Below, one piece after another: positions 25,905 through 35,460 of a stretch of DNA of 64,000 nt. This stretch comes from Lachnospiraceae bacterium (GTDB taxonomy: Bacteria; Bacillota; Clostridia; Lachnospirales; Lachnospiraceae). A model generated the notes under the pieces. It had not been told where the DNA came from. It searched no databases and saw only the letters and a program-made list of their open reading frames with translations. The position numbers and the translations under genes were made by a program. The stretch covers positions 1-64,000 of the forward strand of contig JAFLTC010000012.1 in NCBI GenBank assembly GCA_022510615.1. The letters are read 5' to 3'. How positions within the stretch are numbered: the first letter of the stretch is position 1; every line of letters begins with the position of its first letter.

Positions 25905-27086
25905 CTATGGCTCCACCTTCAGTATCTCCCTCTCAGAAATTGCTTTTTCCACCATTTCATCTATTTTCTCTGCCAGATTTTTTTCCGAATTCTCCATTTT
26001 TGCAATATTCGGCTTTGTCACCGGATGCTTTGCCACAAAAATCGTACAGCAGTCCTCGAAGGGCTGAATGGATGTCTCAAAGGTATTGATTTTTTCCGCA
26101 ATTTCAATAATCTCGTTTTTATCAAAAGCGATAACCGGACGGAATACCGGCATGGTACATACGGCATCTGTCGCCGCTAGACTCTGCATCGTCTGGCTTG
26201 CCACCTGCCCCACACTCTCCCCCGTAATGAGAGAAAGGCAGTCCGATTCCTTTGCAATCCTCTCGGCAATCCTCATCATATAGCGGCGCATCAGAATCGT
26301 CAGCTCGTCATGAGGACACTGGTCATAAATGTATAGCTGGATATCCGTAAAATTCACAACATGCAGTCGAATGGTACCGGCGTACTCAGCCACCAGCCTC
26401 GCCAGATCCACTACCTTTTGTTTGGCCCGCTCGCTGGTATATGGCGGAGCATGAAAATACACTGCTTCAATCTGCACACCTCTTTTTGCCATCATATAGC
26501 CTGCCACCGGGCTGTCAATACCACCGGACAGCAAAAGCATGGAGCGGTCACTGGTTCCCACCGGCATTCCTCCTGGGCCTTTCACACTGGACACATAGAT
26601 ATAGGCGCGGTGACGGATTTCCACATATACGGAAACCTCCGGCTGATGCACATCCACACGGGCATTTTCCATGTGGTCTAAAATATAAGCCCCTGCTTCC
26701 ACACAAATCTCCGGACTCTCCATGGGATAATTTTTATCACTTCGCTTGGCAAAGACCTTAAAAGTGAACGGCTTTTCTCCCAGTTCCTCCTTCATGTGAG
26801 CCACTAATTCCTCACACACATGGGAAAAGGTTTTGTCATTTACTAGCACCACCGGACATATATGGGCAATGCCGAACACATGGGTCAGGGCCTCTGTCAC
26901 TTCCTCCGGGTCAAAGGCTGTTTTTGCCTCCACATAGATGCGCCCCTGCTCCTTCTCCACAATAAATTCGCCCTCGCAGCGGGAAAGCCTCTCCAACACC
27001 CGATCCCGTAGCGCATTTTCAAAAACGTAACGGTTCTTTCCCTTAATGCCTATCTCCGCATATTTTATTAAAAAAGCCCGTACCAT
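25905..27086 (-). CDS. thiI: tRNA 4-thiouridine synthase ThiI
   Basis: This 393-residue enzyme has an N-terminal ferredoxin-like region, a THUMP domain (about 60-165) and a PP-loop ATPase domain with SGGIDSPVAGYMMAKRG. It activates U8 of tRNA by adenylation and transfers sulfur; it can also supply sulfur for thiamine. There is no C-terminal rhodanese domain, as in Bacillus, so sulfur is expected directly from the dedicated cysteine desulfurase encoded 28 nt upstream. ATG 27086 (MVRAF) has GGAGG six bases upstream; the open frame begins six codons earlier. Confidence 0.95.
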   Translation of the reverse strand: MVRAFLIKYAEIGIKGKNRYVFENALRDRVLERLSRCEGEFIVEKEQGRIYVEAKTAFDPEEVTEALTHVFGIAHICPVVLVNDKTFSHVCEELVAHMKEELGEKPFTFKVFAKRSDKNYPMESPEICVEAGAYILDHMENARVDVHQPEVSVYVEIRHRAYIYVSSVKGPGGMPVGTSDRSMLLLSGGIDSPVAGYMMAKRGVQIEAVYFHAPPYTSERAKQKVVDLARLVAEYAGTIRLHVVNFTDIQLYIYDQCPHDELTILMRRYMMRIAERIAKESDCLSLITGESVGQVASQTMQSLAATDAVCTMPVFRPVIAFDKNEIIEIAEKINTFETSIQPFEDCCTIFVAKHPVTKPNIAKMENSEKNLAEKIDEMVEKAISEREILKVEP

Positions 27087-27114
27087 AACATCCTCCACTT
27101 CCAACTCTTCTTCT

Positions 27115-28278
27115 CTATCTTCTTGTGTACCTTGCTAAAACCGGCACCAGTTTTTTCAATGCCTCCACTGCTTTGTCCAATTCCTCTTTTTTTGTAAATA
27201 CCGAAAAACTAAACCGCAGGGTGGAATCTAACATTTCCTGTGGCACACCGATGGCCTTTAGTGTTCCGCTGATACCTGGGTGATTAGACGAGCATGCCGA
27301 CCCGGAAGAAACATAAATCCCCTCTTCCTCTAAGGCGTGCAGCAATACTTCACTTTTCACACCGGCAAAGCTCACACTGACAATATGTGGTGCCGTACTG
27401 AAAATCTCTCCTGACGGGCAGGCATTCACCACTGCCCCCTCGATTTCACCGATACGTTGTATAAAATACTCCTTTAACCGATACAATCTGTCCTTTTTTT
27501 CCTCATGTTCCTCATACATCAGCTCCGCCGCCAGCCCAAGACCGGCAATCCCCGGTACATTTTCCGTGCCGGAGCGCATCCCCCTCTGCTGACCGCCACC
27601 ATGGATATAGGGATGGAATTTCACCTGCTCCGCGGCATATAAAAATCCAATTCCCTTTGGTCCGTGAAACTTGTGGCCGCTGACACTCATCAGATCAATG
27701 CCCAGCTTCTTTGGCTGCAATCGCATTTTCCCATAGGCCTGTATGGCATCCACATGAAAAATAATGTCCGGATTATATTCTTTTATGGTTTCCGATAACT
27801 CCTGTACCGGAAGAACCGCCCCCACCTCGTTATTTACAAGCATAACCGAGACTAAAATCGTATCTTCCCTCAGAGCCTCACATAATACTTCAGTAGATAC
27901 ATGTCCCCTTTCATCCACCGGAAGATAAGTAATCTCATACCCCATGTTTTCCAGATAGAGTAAGGGCTCGTGCACCGATGGATGTTCAAAGCAGGTCGTA
28001 ATAATATGCTTTCCCACGCGTCTTTTCGCCGCCGCTGTTCCTAACAGTGCCATATTATTGCTTTCGGTTCCGCCGGAGGTGAAAATAATATTCTTCGGAT
28101 TGCATTTTAGGGTTTTCGCCACCCTTTCTGCCGCCTGTCGGAGATAATACTCGCCCTCCACTCCCTTTTTATGGAGGGAGGAAGGATTTCCGTAGTCCTC
28201 GTACATAACCTTTTTCACCAGTTCACAGACCTCGGGAAAGGCTCTTGTAGTCGCCGCATTATCTAAATAACATTCCAT
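27115..28278 (-). CDS. Cysteine desulfurase (NifS/IscS family), partner of ThiI
   Basis: This 387-residue PLP enzyme has HVDAIQAYGK and the PLP-lysine motif SGHKFHGPKG; the active-site cysteine lies in SSGSACSS. It removes sulfur from cysteine as a persulfide. It starts 2 nt after the rsmE stop and precedes thiI, the arrangement of the NifZ-ThiI pair of Bacillus. tRNA thiolation is thus its likely main role rather than general Fe-S assembly. Confidence 0.93.
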   Translation of the reverse strand: MECYLDNAATTRAFPEVCELVKKVMYEDYGNPSSLHKKGVEGEYYLRQAAERVAKTLKCNPKNIIFTSGGTESNNMALLGTAAAKRRVGKHIITTCFEHPSVHEPLLYLENMGYEITYLPVDERGHVSTEVLCEALREDTILVSVMLVNNEVGAVLPVQELSETIKEYNPDIIFHVDAIQAYGKMRLQPKKLGIDLMSVSGHKFHGPKGIGFLYAAEQVKFHPYIHGGGQQRGMRSGTENVPGIAGLGLAAELMYEEHEEKKDRLYRLKEYFIQRIGEIEGAVVNACPSGEIFSTAPHIVSVSFAGVKSEVLLHALEEEGIYVSSGSACSSNHPGISGTLKAIGVPQEMLDSTLRFSFSVFTKKEELDKAVEALKKLVPVLARYTRR

Positions 28279-28280
28279 TT

Positions 28281-29021
28281 TTATCTCCCCTCAATCAAAA
28301 ACATTAATACCGATAACACAGCCATTCCCGCCGTCTCCGTCCGCAGTATACGCTTCCCGAGAGAAATTGGCCGCGCCCCCTCAGACACCGCCTGCTCTAC
28401 CTCACCTCTCTCAAAACCACCCTCCGGTCCGATAAATACCGCTATACTGTTTCCCTGCACCGCCTGCTTCATAGCCTCCACGGAGCCTGTCATATCCTCA
28501 CACAGCTCATAGGGAATCAGCATGGTATTCATGGATTTCCCATAGTCCAGTGCCTGGGAAAAATCCATAGTCTCCCTTATCTCCGGCACTCTGCCCCGAC
28601 CACTCTGCTTGGCTGCTGCCTCAGCAATAGTCTGCCACCGGAGCCGCTTTTTTTCCTCTTTTTTCTCATCCAGCTTTACCACACACCGCTTTGCCCGGAA
28701 AGGCACAATCTCTGCCGCCCCCAGTTCAACCGCCTTCTGGATGACAAACTCCAGCTTGTCCCTTTTCGGAAGTGCCTGAAACAGAGTAATCCGTACCGGA
28801 AGTTCCGTCACCGCCGCCTTTTTTTCTGTTATGGCAAGCAGAATCGCTTCCTCTTTTATATCCCGTATCACACAAAAATAATCCGTTCCCCTTCCGCAGG
28901 AAACTACCACTTTTTCTCCCGGCTGCATGCGCAGTACATTTTTGATATGATTGACATCATCTCCGGTAATCTGCACTTCTTTTTCTCTGATATTTTCTTC
29001 CGGAACAAAAAAACGGTACAT
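28281..29021 (-). CDS. rsmE: 16S rRNA (uracil1498-N3)-methyltransferase RsmE
   Basis: This 246-residue SPOUT methyltransferase has an N-terminal PUA-like domain (about 1-70: YRFFVPEEN, then HIKNVLRMQPGE) and the C-terminal trefoil knot with FIGPEGGFERGEVE and LGKRILRTETA. It methylates U1498 in the decoding-site region of 16S rRNA. It is the first gene of an rsmE-nifS-thiI run. Confidence 0.94.
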   Translation of the reverse strand: MYRFFVPEENIREKEVQITGDDVNHIKNVLRMQPGEKVVVSCGRGTDYFCVIRDIKEEAILLAITEKKAAVTELPVRITLFQALPKRDKLEFVIQKAVELGAAEIVPFRAKRCVVKLDEKKEEKKRLRWQTIAEAAAKQSGRGRVPEIRETMDFSQALDYGKSMNTMLIPYELCEDMTGSVEAMKQAVQGNSIAVFIGPEGGFERGEVEQAVSEGARPISLGKRILRTETAGMAVLSVLMFLIEGR

Positions 29022-29048
29022 GACAAAAAACCTTACCTTTCATTACTA

Positions 29049-29078
29049 ACGGCACAAATGGAAACCCATCTGTGCCGT
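29049..29078. terminator. Interrupted hairpin between the FliD-like gene and rsmE
   Basis: ACGGCACA (29049-29056) pairs with TGTGCCGT (29071-29078), and an inner ATGG pairs with CCAT. A T-rich run follows only on the plus strand. It may end transcription of the FliD-C-like gene, but the minus-strand T-tract is missing, so the role is uncertain. Confidence 0.4.
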
Positions 29079-29127
29079 CTCGTTACTTTTTTCAATTTAT
29101 GTTATCAACATACATCTTGAACGTTTA

Positions 29128-29817
29128 CTAGTATAATGTACCATACATTGAATAGGTGTATTTTCCTGAATTCGTAGCCATCTGATTCACACTCTGGTTA
29201 AACAATGTCGAAGCCTTCTGGCCAATACGTCCGGCTAAGGAACCGCTTCCAGAGAAGAGCGCCTTTAAGTCACTATCCTTTGCCTTTGCAAAAGCCTCTT
29301 CATCGATGGCTAATGTATTATCTGCCTTAATGGAGATACCTACCTTATTCAATAATCCCTCACTGATGTTCATCTGGTCTGTTGCCCATACAGCTGTCTG
29401 TAACATACTGTAGGAATTCAGGTTTTTGGTAGAAGAAAGCAGATTGTTATAATCAGAAGCAAACTTCTTTACGCTACTTAACAAATCCTCTCTGTCTACC
29501 TTGCTGTAATCAATATTCTGCAATGCTTTAGCAGATTCATTCAATTTTTTTGCATTGCTCTTTACGGAGGACAAACTGGTATCACTGTCTGCCTGTCCTG
29601 ATTTGGAAATGGACTCCTTCTCATCATCTGTCTTTACCTGCGCATAATAGGACTTCAAAGCCTTTTTGTATACGCCGCTCTGAATCATTTTCAAATCGCC
29701 GAGCATAGAATTCATTGAAAAAGCAGAATTATTTGTGCTGCTTCCTGTTGCACCAAAATAGGAGTCAAAAAATGAACTGCCTCCAAAACCTCCGATTCCA
29801 TAAAAATTTGTATTCAT
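29128..29817 (-). CDS. Orphan protein with FliD C-terminal-like region
   Basis: This 229-residue protein has no signal peptide or membrane segment. The N-terminus is rich in Gly, Ser, Asn and Phe; the middle is helical with Lys and Ser. Residues about 105-205 resemble the C-terminal part of the flagellar cap FliD: FASDYNNLLSS, then LNKVGISIKADNTLAIDEE and a KALFSGSGSLAGRIG segment. It lacks the FliD N-terminal D0 and the D2/D3 domains, and no flagellar gene lies in the window. ATG 29817 is chosen because AAAGGAG lies eight bases upstream; a GTG three codons earlier overlaps that site. It has its own AT-rich promoter. Function unknown; homology is by eye and modest. Confidence 0.6.
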   Translation of the reverse strand: MNTNFYGIGGFGGSSFFDSYFGATGSSTNNSAFSMNSMLGDLKMIQSGVYKKALKSYYAQVKTDDEKESISKSGQADSDTSLSSVKSNAKKLNESAKALQNIDYSKVDREDLLSSVKKFASDYNNLLSSTKNLNSYSMLQTAVWATDQMNISEGLLNKVGISIKADNTLAIDEEAFAKAKDSDLKALFSGSGSLAGRIGQKASTLFNQSVNQMATNSGKYTYSMYGTLY

Positions 29818-29890
29818 ATCCGTCACTCCTTTGAAATTATAACTGGTAATCCGTTACCTTGTTATATCTTATATCGGCATGTCATAAGAA

Positions 29891-29940
29891 AATATTAGCA
29901 ATTTATACTAATATTATAACAGATTGTTCTAAAATTACAA
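29891..29940 (-). promoter_or_regulatory. Promoter with overlapping inverted repeat for the FliD-like gene
   Basis: On the minus strand TTGTAA (29940-29935), 16-bp spacer, TATAAT (29918-29913). A perfect 8-bp inverted repeat AATATTAG / CTAATATT (29891-29898 and 29908-29915) overlaps the -10 and start site, so a repressor may bind here. The leader is about 90 nt. Confidence 0.45.
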
Positions 29941-29969
29941 GACCATATTATAAAGATTTATAACAAAAA

Positions 29970-31436
29970 TCATCCCAATGATGCCAATGCATTCGCCACA
30001 GCCTCCCTCTCGCTGTAATGATGCTTCACGCCATTGATTTCCTGATACTCCTCATGTCCCTTGCCCAACAGGATAATCATATCGCCATCCTTTGCATTTT
30101 GCACAGCGTAATTGACTGCCTCCTGACGGTCCGGAATCACAACATACTCACCCTTAGTCTTTGCCAGCCCGACCTTGATGTCCTCGATAATATCCATGAC
30201 ATCCTCTGTGCGGGGGTTGTCGCTGGTAACTACCGCAAGTTCCGCCAGATTTCCCACTGCCTCCCCCATTTCATAGCGGCGCAGCTTACTGCGGTTTCCG
30301 CCGCAGCCAAAAATGGCAATAATACGCCCCGGGTTGTAGCCTCTTAATGTCTTTAACACACTTTCGGTGCTGACGCCGTTGTGGGCAAAATCAATCAGCA
30401 CAGAGAAATTTCTTCCTGTAGGAACACTTTCCACCCTTCCTCTGACCTCCACATGTTCCAAGGCATGGAGAATAATGTCCTGTGGCATTCCTAACAGGGC
30501 TCCGACACAGGCGGCGCACATGCCGTTGTAAATATTGAAGCGTCCCGGCAGTCCCACAATAACATCGCCATTTAACAGTCCGCTGGCATGGAATTTCATG
30601 GAGAGCTCCCCACCCTCATTAATATGTTCAATGGCATCCGCTGTCATGTCTGCTTCCTTTGTGCCGTAGGTTTTTACTTCACAGGTGGCATTTTCAACAA
30701 TATCCTTCCAGTGCGGGTCATCGGAATTTACAATTCCCACCTGGCACATCCGAAACAGCTCCGCCTTGCAGGAAAGGTATTCGTCAAAATCCTTATGTTC
30801 ATTCGGTCCGATATGGTCCGGCGAAAGATTCGTAAATACACCGTAGTCAAATTCCATTCCTGCCACACGGTCCATTTTGATTCCCTGAGAGCTGACTTCC
30901 ATCACCATGTAATCACAGCCCGCCTCTACCATGTCGGCAAAGTATTTCTGCAAATCATAGGATTCCGGAGTAGTATGCTCTGTCGGTGTCACCTTGCCCT
31001 TAATGGACACGCCAATGGTTCCTACGATACCGCAGGTCTTTCCGGATTTTTCAATAATATCCCGTACCATATAAGTCGTGGTGGATTTCCCCTTTGTTCC
31101 GGTAATTCCGATGGAGGTCATTTTCTTTGACGGATAGTCAAAATATGCCGCCGACATTTTACTAAGCGCTGCCCTGCCGTTTTTTACCTTCACGACCGTA
31201 ACATCTTTATCTTCCACTGCCACGTCCTTTTCCACCACAAGAACAGAAGCACCTCTCTCCAGTACATCCGGAATAAATTTATGTCCGTCCACCACCGTTC
31301 CCTCTATCGCCATAAAGAGCATACCGGGTGCTATTTTCCGGGAATCATAGGCAATATCTGCTACCGGAGTTTCCAAACTCCCCTGCACCAGTTCGTATTC
31401 CGTTTTTTCCAATAAGTCTTTTAATATCTTTGCCAT
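29970..31436 (-). CDS. murE: UDP-MurNAc-L-Ala-D-Glu:meso-DAP ligase MurE
   Basis: This 488-residue Mur ligase has an N-terminal UDP-binding domain (AYDSRKIAPGMLFMAI), the ATP loop GTKGKSTT and a C-terminal domain with TSDNPRTED. The DNPR motif is characteristic of enzymes that add meso-diaminopimelate rather than lysine, so the peptidoglycan is probably DAP type. It works in the cytoplasm at the third amino-acid step of the stem peptide. ATG 31436 has AAGGAG eight bases upstream. It lies last in the run citrate synthase-dtd-HAD-murE, 17 nt after the HAD gene. Confidence 0.95.
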   Translation of the reverse strand: MAKILKDLLEKTEYELVQGSLETPVADIAYDSRKIAPGMLFMAIEGTVVDGHKFIPDVLERGASVLVVEKDVAVEDKDVTVVKVKNGRAALSKMSAAYFDYPSKKMTSIGITGTKGKSTTTYMVRDIIEKSGKTCGIVGTIGVSIKGKVTPTEHTTPESYDLQKYFADMVEAGCDYMVMEVSSQGIKMDRVAGMEFDYGVFTNLSPDHIGPNEHKDFDEYLSCKAELFRMCQVGIVNSDDPHWKDIVENATCEVKTYGTKEADMTADAIEHINEGGELSMKFHASGLLNGDVIVGLPGRFNIYNGMCAACVGALLGMPQDIILHALEHVEVRGRVESVPTGRNFSVLIDFAHNGVSTESVLKTLRGYNPGRIIAIFGCGGNRSKLRRYEMGEAVGNLAELAVVTSDNPRTEDVMDIIEDIKVGLAKTKGEYVVIPDRQEAVNYAVQNAKDGDMIILLGKGHEEYQEINGVKHHYSEREAVANALASLG

Positions 31437-31452
31437 TACCACCACTCCTTTA

Positions 31453-32238
31453 CTATATGATATTATATTGCTTCAATGCCTCTTCAATGCCATTTTCTAC
31501 AACAGTAGAAGTCACATAATCCACCTCCGGAAAAATCGCCGGATTGCCGCTTCCCATAGCAATGCTGATACCGGTATACCGAAGCATCGGTAAATCATTT
31601 GTACTGTCACCAATGCCGATGGTGTCGGCCTTCGGAATACCCAATTTGTCACAGAGAAACCGGATTCCTGTCGCCTTGGAATACCCCTTCGGAACAACCT
31701 CATAAAAGGTGGGATCTCTGAGAATAAACTCAAACCTGTCCTCGTATTTTCTCTTAAAGGCCCCCATGTCACTGCTGTCATCAAACCACAATGCCATTTT
31801 ATCAAAGGCCAGCTCATCCTCCCAGAAACTCTGGCAAATAGGGGAAAAGGTCCCGTTTTCCTCGAAAATCGCCTTTACCACCGGCATCCAGTAATCCCTT
31901 CTGAAATAGGAAGCTTCTTTTCCCTCCAGCACTCCGTCGATGTGGTATTTTACTAAGTCCTCGGCAATTTCTCTCTGTAAAGAGGGTTCCAGCTGTGCAT
32001 GTAAAAGTTCCTCTCCCTGATACACAATCTGGGTTCCGCAGCCCGCCACAACACCGTCAAAGCCGATATCCCGTACCTCCTTTGGTATAATGATCTGGCA
32101 TCTTCCGGTACAGAGAAACATCCGGTGTCCTTTCTTTCTCGCCTGGCGAATGGCCCTTACGGTGCTCTCCGGTATCACCCCGGTTTTCTCATCGATTAAG
32201 GTTCCGTCTATATCAAAAAAAATCATATGCTGTTTCAT
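31453..32238 (-). CDS. Cof-type HAD-IIB family phosphatase
   Basis: This 261-residue hydrolase has motif I FFDIDGTLID (nucleophile Asp, then acid/base Asp), motif II LCTGR, a large C2-type cap at about 85-185 and motifs III/IV with GIGDSTNDLPMLRYTG. Cof-type enzymes dephosphorylate sugar phosphates, nucleotides or cofactors such as PLP; the substrate cannot be predicted. The start at ATG 32238 (MKQHMIFFD) overlaps the end of dtd; an ATG four codons later is possible. The frame is open further upstream but that part overlaps dtd. Confidence 0.88.
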   Translation of the reverse strand: MKQHMIFFDIDGTLIDEKTGVIPESTVRAIRQARKKGHRMFLCTGRCQIIIPKEVRDIGFDGVVAGCGTQIVYQGEELLHAQLEPSLQREIAEDLVKYHIDGVLEGKEASYFRRDYWMPVVKAIFEENGTFSPICQSFWEDELAFDKMALWFDDSSDMGAFKRKYEDRFEFILRDPTFYEVVPKGYSKATGIRFLCDKLGIPKADTIGIGDSTNDLPMLRYTGISIAMGSGNPAIFPEVDYVTSTVVENGIEEALKQYNII

Positions 32239-32242
32239 GTCT

Positions 32243-32692
32243 TTACAACATCTCCTCTGTGTCCATCCATATCGTAACCGGGCCGTCATTGACAAGGGAG
32301 ATTTTCATATCGGCACCAAACTCTCCCCGTTCCACACCCGGAATCTCTTTTTCACACTGCTTTAAAAAATATTCATACAGAGGTTCTGACTGCTCCGGCC
32401 GCATGGCGTTCATAAAGTTCGGACGATTTCCTTTTTTACATCCGGCATACAGGGTAAACTGGGAGACAATCAAAAGTCTGCCGCCCACCTCCTGTAACGA
32501 CCGGTTCATTTTTCCCTCATCATCTTCAAATACACGGAGTTTACAGAGTTTGGAAGCCAGATAATCCGCTTCCTTTTCCGTATCCCCCTCCTTCGCTCCC
32601 CAGAATACCAGAAAGCCTTTGCCAATCTGCCCGATTACCTTTCCCTCTACGGTAACAGAAGCCTCTGTTACCCGTTGAATCAAAAGCCGCAT
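32243..32692 (-). CDS. dtd: D-aminoacyl-tRNA deacylase
   Basis: This is a full-length 149-residue DTD. The two active-site motifs are visible: SQFTLYA (catalytic Thr loop) and the cross-subunit NDGPVTIWMDT loop with its Gly-Pro. GNRPNFMNAM is also conserved. The enzyme removes D-amino acids and glycine mischarged on tRNA. It starts immediately after the citrate synthase stop and overlaps the following HAD gene, so all are cotranslated. Confidence 0.95.
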   Translation of the reverse strand: MRLLIQRVTEASVTVEGKVIGQIGKGFLVFWGAKEGDTEKEADYLASKLCKLRVFEDDEGKMNRSLQEVGGRLLIVSQFTLYAGCKKGNRPNFMNAMRPEQSEPLYEYFLKQCEKEIPGVERGEFGADMKISLVNDGPVTIWMDTEEML

Positions 32693-34066
32693 CTATCTGT
32701 CCCCAATCTCTTTAAATTCTTTATGGGTACCGACATATTTATATGCCGGACGAATAATTTTCCCTTTGTTTACCAGTTCCTCCAGACGGTGGGCACTCCA
32801 GCCGGAAATACGGGAAATCGCAAATATCGGAGTAAACAGTTCCTTTGGAATACCGAGCATGGAGTAAACAAATCCGCTGTAAAAATCTACATTGGCACAC
32901 ACCGGCTTAAAGCGGCGGTGTTTTTTCATAATCAAATCCCTGGAAATCCGCTCCACCGCTTCGTATAGCCGGAATTCCTCCTCCTGACCTTTTTCCTGCG
33001 AAAGCTTCTCCGCATATTTTTTCAGAATGACAGCCCTCGGGTCAGAGTCTGTGTACACGGCGTGACCCATGCCATAGATCAGGCCGGAACCGTCAAAGGC
33101 TTCCCGGTTCAGAATTTTTTCCAGATAACCGGCTATTTCATCCTCTCTATCCCAGCATTTGCAATGCTCCTTCAAGTCATCAAACATCTGAAGCACCTTT
33201 AAATTCGCACCACCATGACGGGGACCTTTCAGGGAGGCTATCGCCGCGGATACCGTGGAATAGGTATCTGTTCCGGAGGAAGTGACAACATGGTTCGTAA
33301 AGGTAGAGTTATTTCCGCCACCGTGCTCAGCGTGAAGGATCAAAGCCACATCCAGTACCCTTGCCTCCAACTCCGTAAACTTACCGTCCTGCCGAATCAT
33401 TTGCAGAATATTTTCCGCTGTGGACAGATTTTTATCCGGGGTGCGGATAAAAAAGTCATCATCGAATTTAAAGTGCCGGTAAGATTGGTAGGCATAGACG
33501 GCAATCATAGGAAGTTTGCCTATGAGCTGCAATGACTGGCGCAGCACGTTAGGGACGGAAATATCATCCGGATTTTCATCATAGGAATACAGGGTCAGCA
33601 CACTCTTTTGCAGTGCATTCATAATATTGGCACTGGGTGCTTTCATAATGACATCACGGACAAATTCACCGGACAGTTCCTGCAAACTTGTGAGAATATT
33701 CTCAAAATCTTGAAGCTGCTCTTTTGTCGGCAGTTTCCCGAACAAAAGCAGGTAAGTGATCTCCTCAAAGGCATATCGACGATTTTCAAAGCTGTCTACC
33801 AGCTCCATGACGTTATATCCCTGAAAATACAGTTCTCCATCACAGGGTACCTTTCTTCCGTCCTGTGTTTTATAACCGACAACATCGGAAATTTCTGTCA
33901 GACCGGTCAGCACACCCTTTCCGTTGGCATCGCGAAGCCCTCTTTTTACATCATACTCCGTATATAAATCCAGATTGATGGCACCGGAGAGCATACAATA
34001 TTCCACCAGAGCATCAAACTTTTTATTTAAGTCCTTATCCAGCTTCATCATTGATTCATTACCCAA
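32693..34066 (-). CDS. gltA: Citrate synthase
   Basis: This 457-residue enzyme condenses oxaloacetate and acetyl-CoA. Visible active-site segments are HAEHGGGNNSTFT, GPRHGGAN, YGMGHAVYTDSDPR (His) and NVDFYSGFVYSM (Asp). It has the extended N-terminus common to clostridial forms. In anaerobes of this kind it feeds a partial TCA route to 2-oxoglutarate and glutamate. The start is TTG 34066 with GGAGG seven bases upstream; the in-frame ATG-ATG five codons later is too far from that site. A methylcitrate synthase activity is less likely but not excluded. Confidence 0.93.
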   Translation of the reverse strand: MGNESMMKLDKDLNKKFDALVEYCMLSGAINLDLYTEYDVKRGLRDANGKGVLTGLTEISDVVGYKTQDGRKVPCDGELYFQGYNVMELVDSFENRRYAFEEITYLLLFGKLPTKEQLQDFENILTSLQELSGEFVRDVIMKAPSANIMNALQKSVLTLYSYDENPDDISVPNVLRQSLQLIGKLPMIAVYAYQSYRHFKFDDDFFIRTPDKNLSTAENILQMIRQDGKFTELEARVLDVALILHAEHGGGNNSTFTNHVVTSSGTDTYSTVSAAIASLKGPRHGGANLKVLQMFDDLKEHCKCWDREDEIAGYLEKILNREAFDGSGLIYGMGHAVYTDSDPRAVILKKYAEKLSQEKGQEEEFRLYEAVERISRDLIMKKHRRFKPVCANVDFYSGFVYSMLGIPKELFTPIFAISRISGWSAHRLEELVNKGKIIRPAYKYVGTHKEFKEIGDR

Positions 34067-34162
34067 ACCACTTCCTCCTTTCGTAACCCTTTTAACATCG
34101 TACTAACATAAAACTAATTATACACTATTTTATGGGCTTTGCATACTGTGAAATTTATCTGA

Positions 34163-34191
34163 TTGAAAAGAAACGCCACCGGTAGTATAAT
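34163..34191 (+). promoter_or_regulatory. SigA-type promoter for the alcohol dehydrogenase gene
   Basis: TTGAAA (34163-34168), 17-bp spacer, TATAAT (34186-34191); ribosome site AAGGAGG follows about 20 nt later. Confidence 0.7.
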
Positions 34192-34225
34192 AGAATCATC
34201 AAAAAATTAAGGAGGTAGTAACTCA

Positions 34226-35437
34226 ATGACACGTTTTACTTTACCACGGGATTTGTACCACGGAAAAGGTGCGCTGGAGGCTCTGAAGACCTTTGAAGGA
34301 AAGCGCGCTATTATCTGCGTAGGGGGCGGTTCCATGAAACGGAACGGTTTCCTTGACAAAGCTGTGGATTACTTAAAAGAAGCGGGAATGGAAGTCACAC
34401 TTTTCGAGGGAATTGAACCGGACCCTTCGGTGGAAACTGTTATGAAGGGAGCTGCTGCTATGCAGGAGTTTCAGCCGGACTGGATTATCGCCATGGGCGG
34501 TGGTTCCCCGATTGATGCAGCAAAGGCAATGTGGATTAAATACGAGTATCCGGAAACTACTTTTGAAGATATGTGCAAGGTATTCGGCTTGCCTAAGCTC
34601 CGCAAAAAGGCACATTTTTGTGCTATCTCTTCTACATCCGGTACCGCTACCGAGGTAACAGCCTTCTCGATTATTACAGACTATCAGAAGGGTATCAAAT
34701 ATCCGATTGCGGATTTTGAAATTACACCGGATGTGGCGATTGTCGATCCAGATCTTGCTGAGACCATGCCACCAAAACTGGTAGCCCATACCGGTATGGA
34801 TGCCATGACTCATGCAGTGGAGGCTTATGTGTCCACGGCAAACTGTGATTACACCGACCCTCTGGCTCTCCATGCGATCAAGATGATTCAGAATGACCTG
34901 GTAGATTCCTATAACGGGGATATGAAAAAGCGAAGCAGCATGCACAATGCCCAGTGTCTTGCCGGTATGGCATTTACCAATGCCCTGCTTGGTATTGTTC
35001 ACTCCATGGCACATAAAACCGGGGCTGCTTTCGAGGGCGGACATATTATCCACGGTGCTGCCAACGCCATGTACCTGCCAAAGGTAATTAAGTTCAACAG
35101 TAAGGACGCTACGGCTGCCGCACGCTATGCTGAGATTGCCGACTTTATGAATCTGGGCGGCAACACGCAGGAGGAAAAGATTGATCTTCTCATCGCTTAT
35201 CTGCGCAAGATGAATGATGATTTGAATATTCCTCACAGCATTAACCACTACGGCGCAGACGGACTTCCGGCAGAGACCGGATTTGTTCCGGAGGATGTAT
35301 TCCTTGAAAAGCTCCCTGATATTGCGGCAAATGCTCTGTTGGATGCCTGCACCGGCTCCAACCCGAGACAGCCGTCCCAAGAGGAAATGGAAAAGCTGCT
35401 GAAGTGCTGCTACTATGATACGGAAGTGGATTTCTGA
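34226..35437 (+). CDS. Iron-containing alcohol dehydrogenase
   Basis: This 403-residue cytoplasmic oxidoreductase belongs to the Fe-ADH family. The N-terminal half has the NAD(P) motif GGGSPIDAAKAMW. The metal ligands lie in DAMTHAVEAYVS, IVHSMAHKTGAAF and HGAANAMYL. It reduces an aldehyde (acetaldehyde, butanal or a lactaldehyde-type substrate) to the alcohol during fermentation; substrate is not readable. Single gene with its own promoter, AAGGAGG site and a strong terminator behind it. Confidence 0.93.
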   Translation: MTRFTLPRDLYHGKGALEALKTFEGKRAIICVGGGSMKRNGFLDKAVDYLKEAGMEVTLFEGIEPDPSVETVMKGAAAMQEFQPDWIIAMGGGSPIDAAKAMWIKYEYPETTFEDMCKVFGLPKLRKKAHFCAISSTSGTATEVTAFSIITDYQKGIKYPIADFEITPDVAIVDPDLAETMPPKLVAHTGMDAMTHAVEAYVSTANCDYTDPLALHAIKMIQNDLVDSYNGDMKKRSSMHNAQCLAGMAFTNALLGIVHSMAHKTGAAFEGGHIIHGAANAMYLPKVIKFNSKDATAAARYAEIADFMNLGGNTQEEKIDLLIAYLRKMNDDLNIPHSINHYGADGLPAETGFVPEDVFLEKLPDIAANALLDACTGSNPRQPSQEEMEKLLKCCYYDTEVDF

Positions 35438-35460
35438 TTTGGGAATGATGGAAATTAGGA

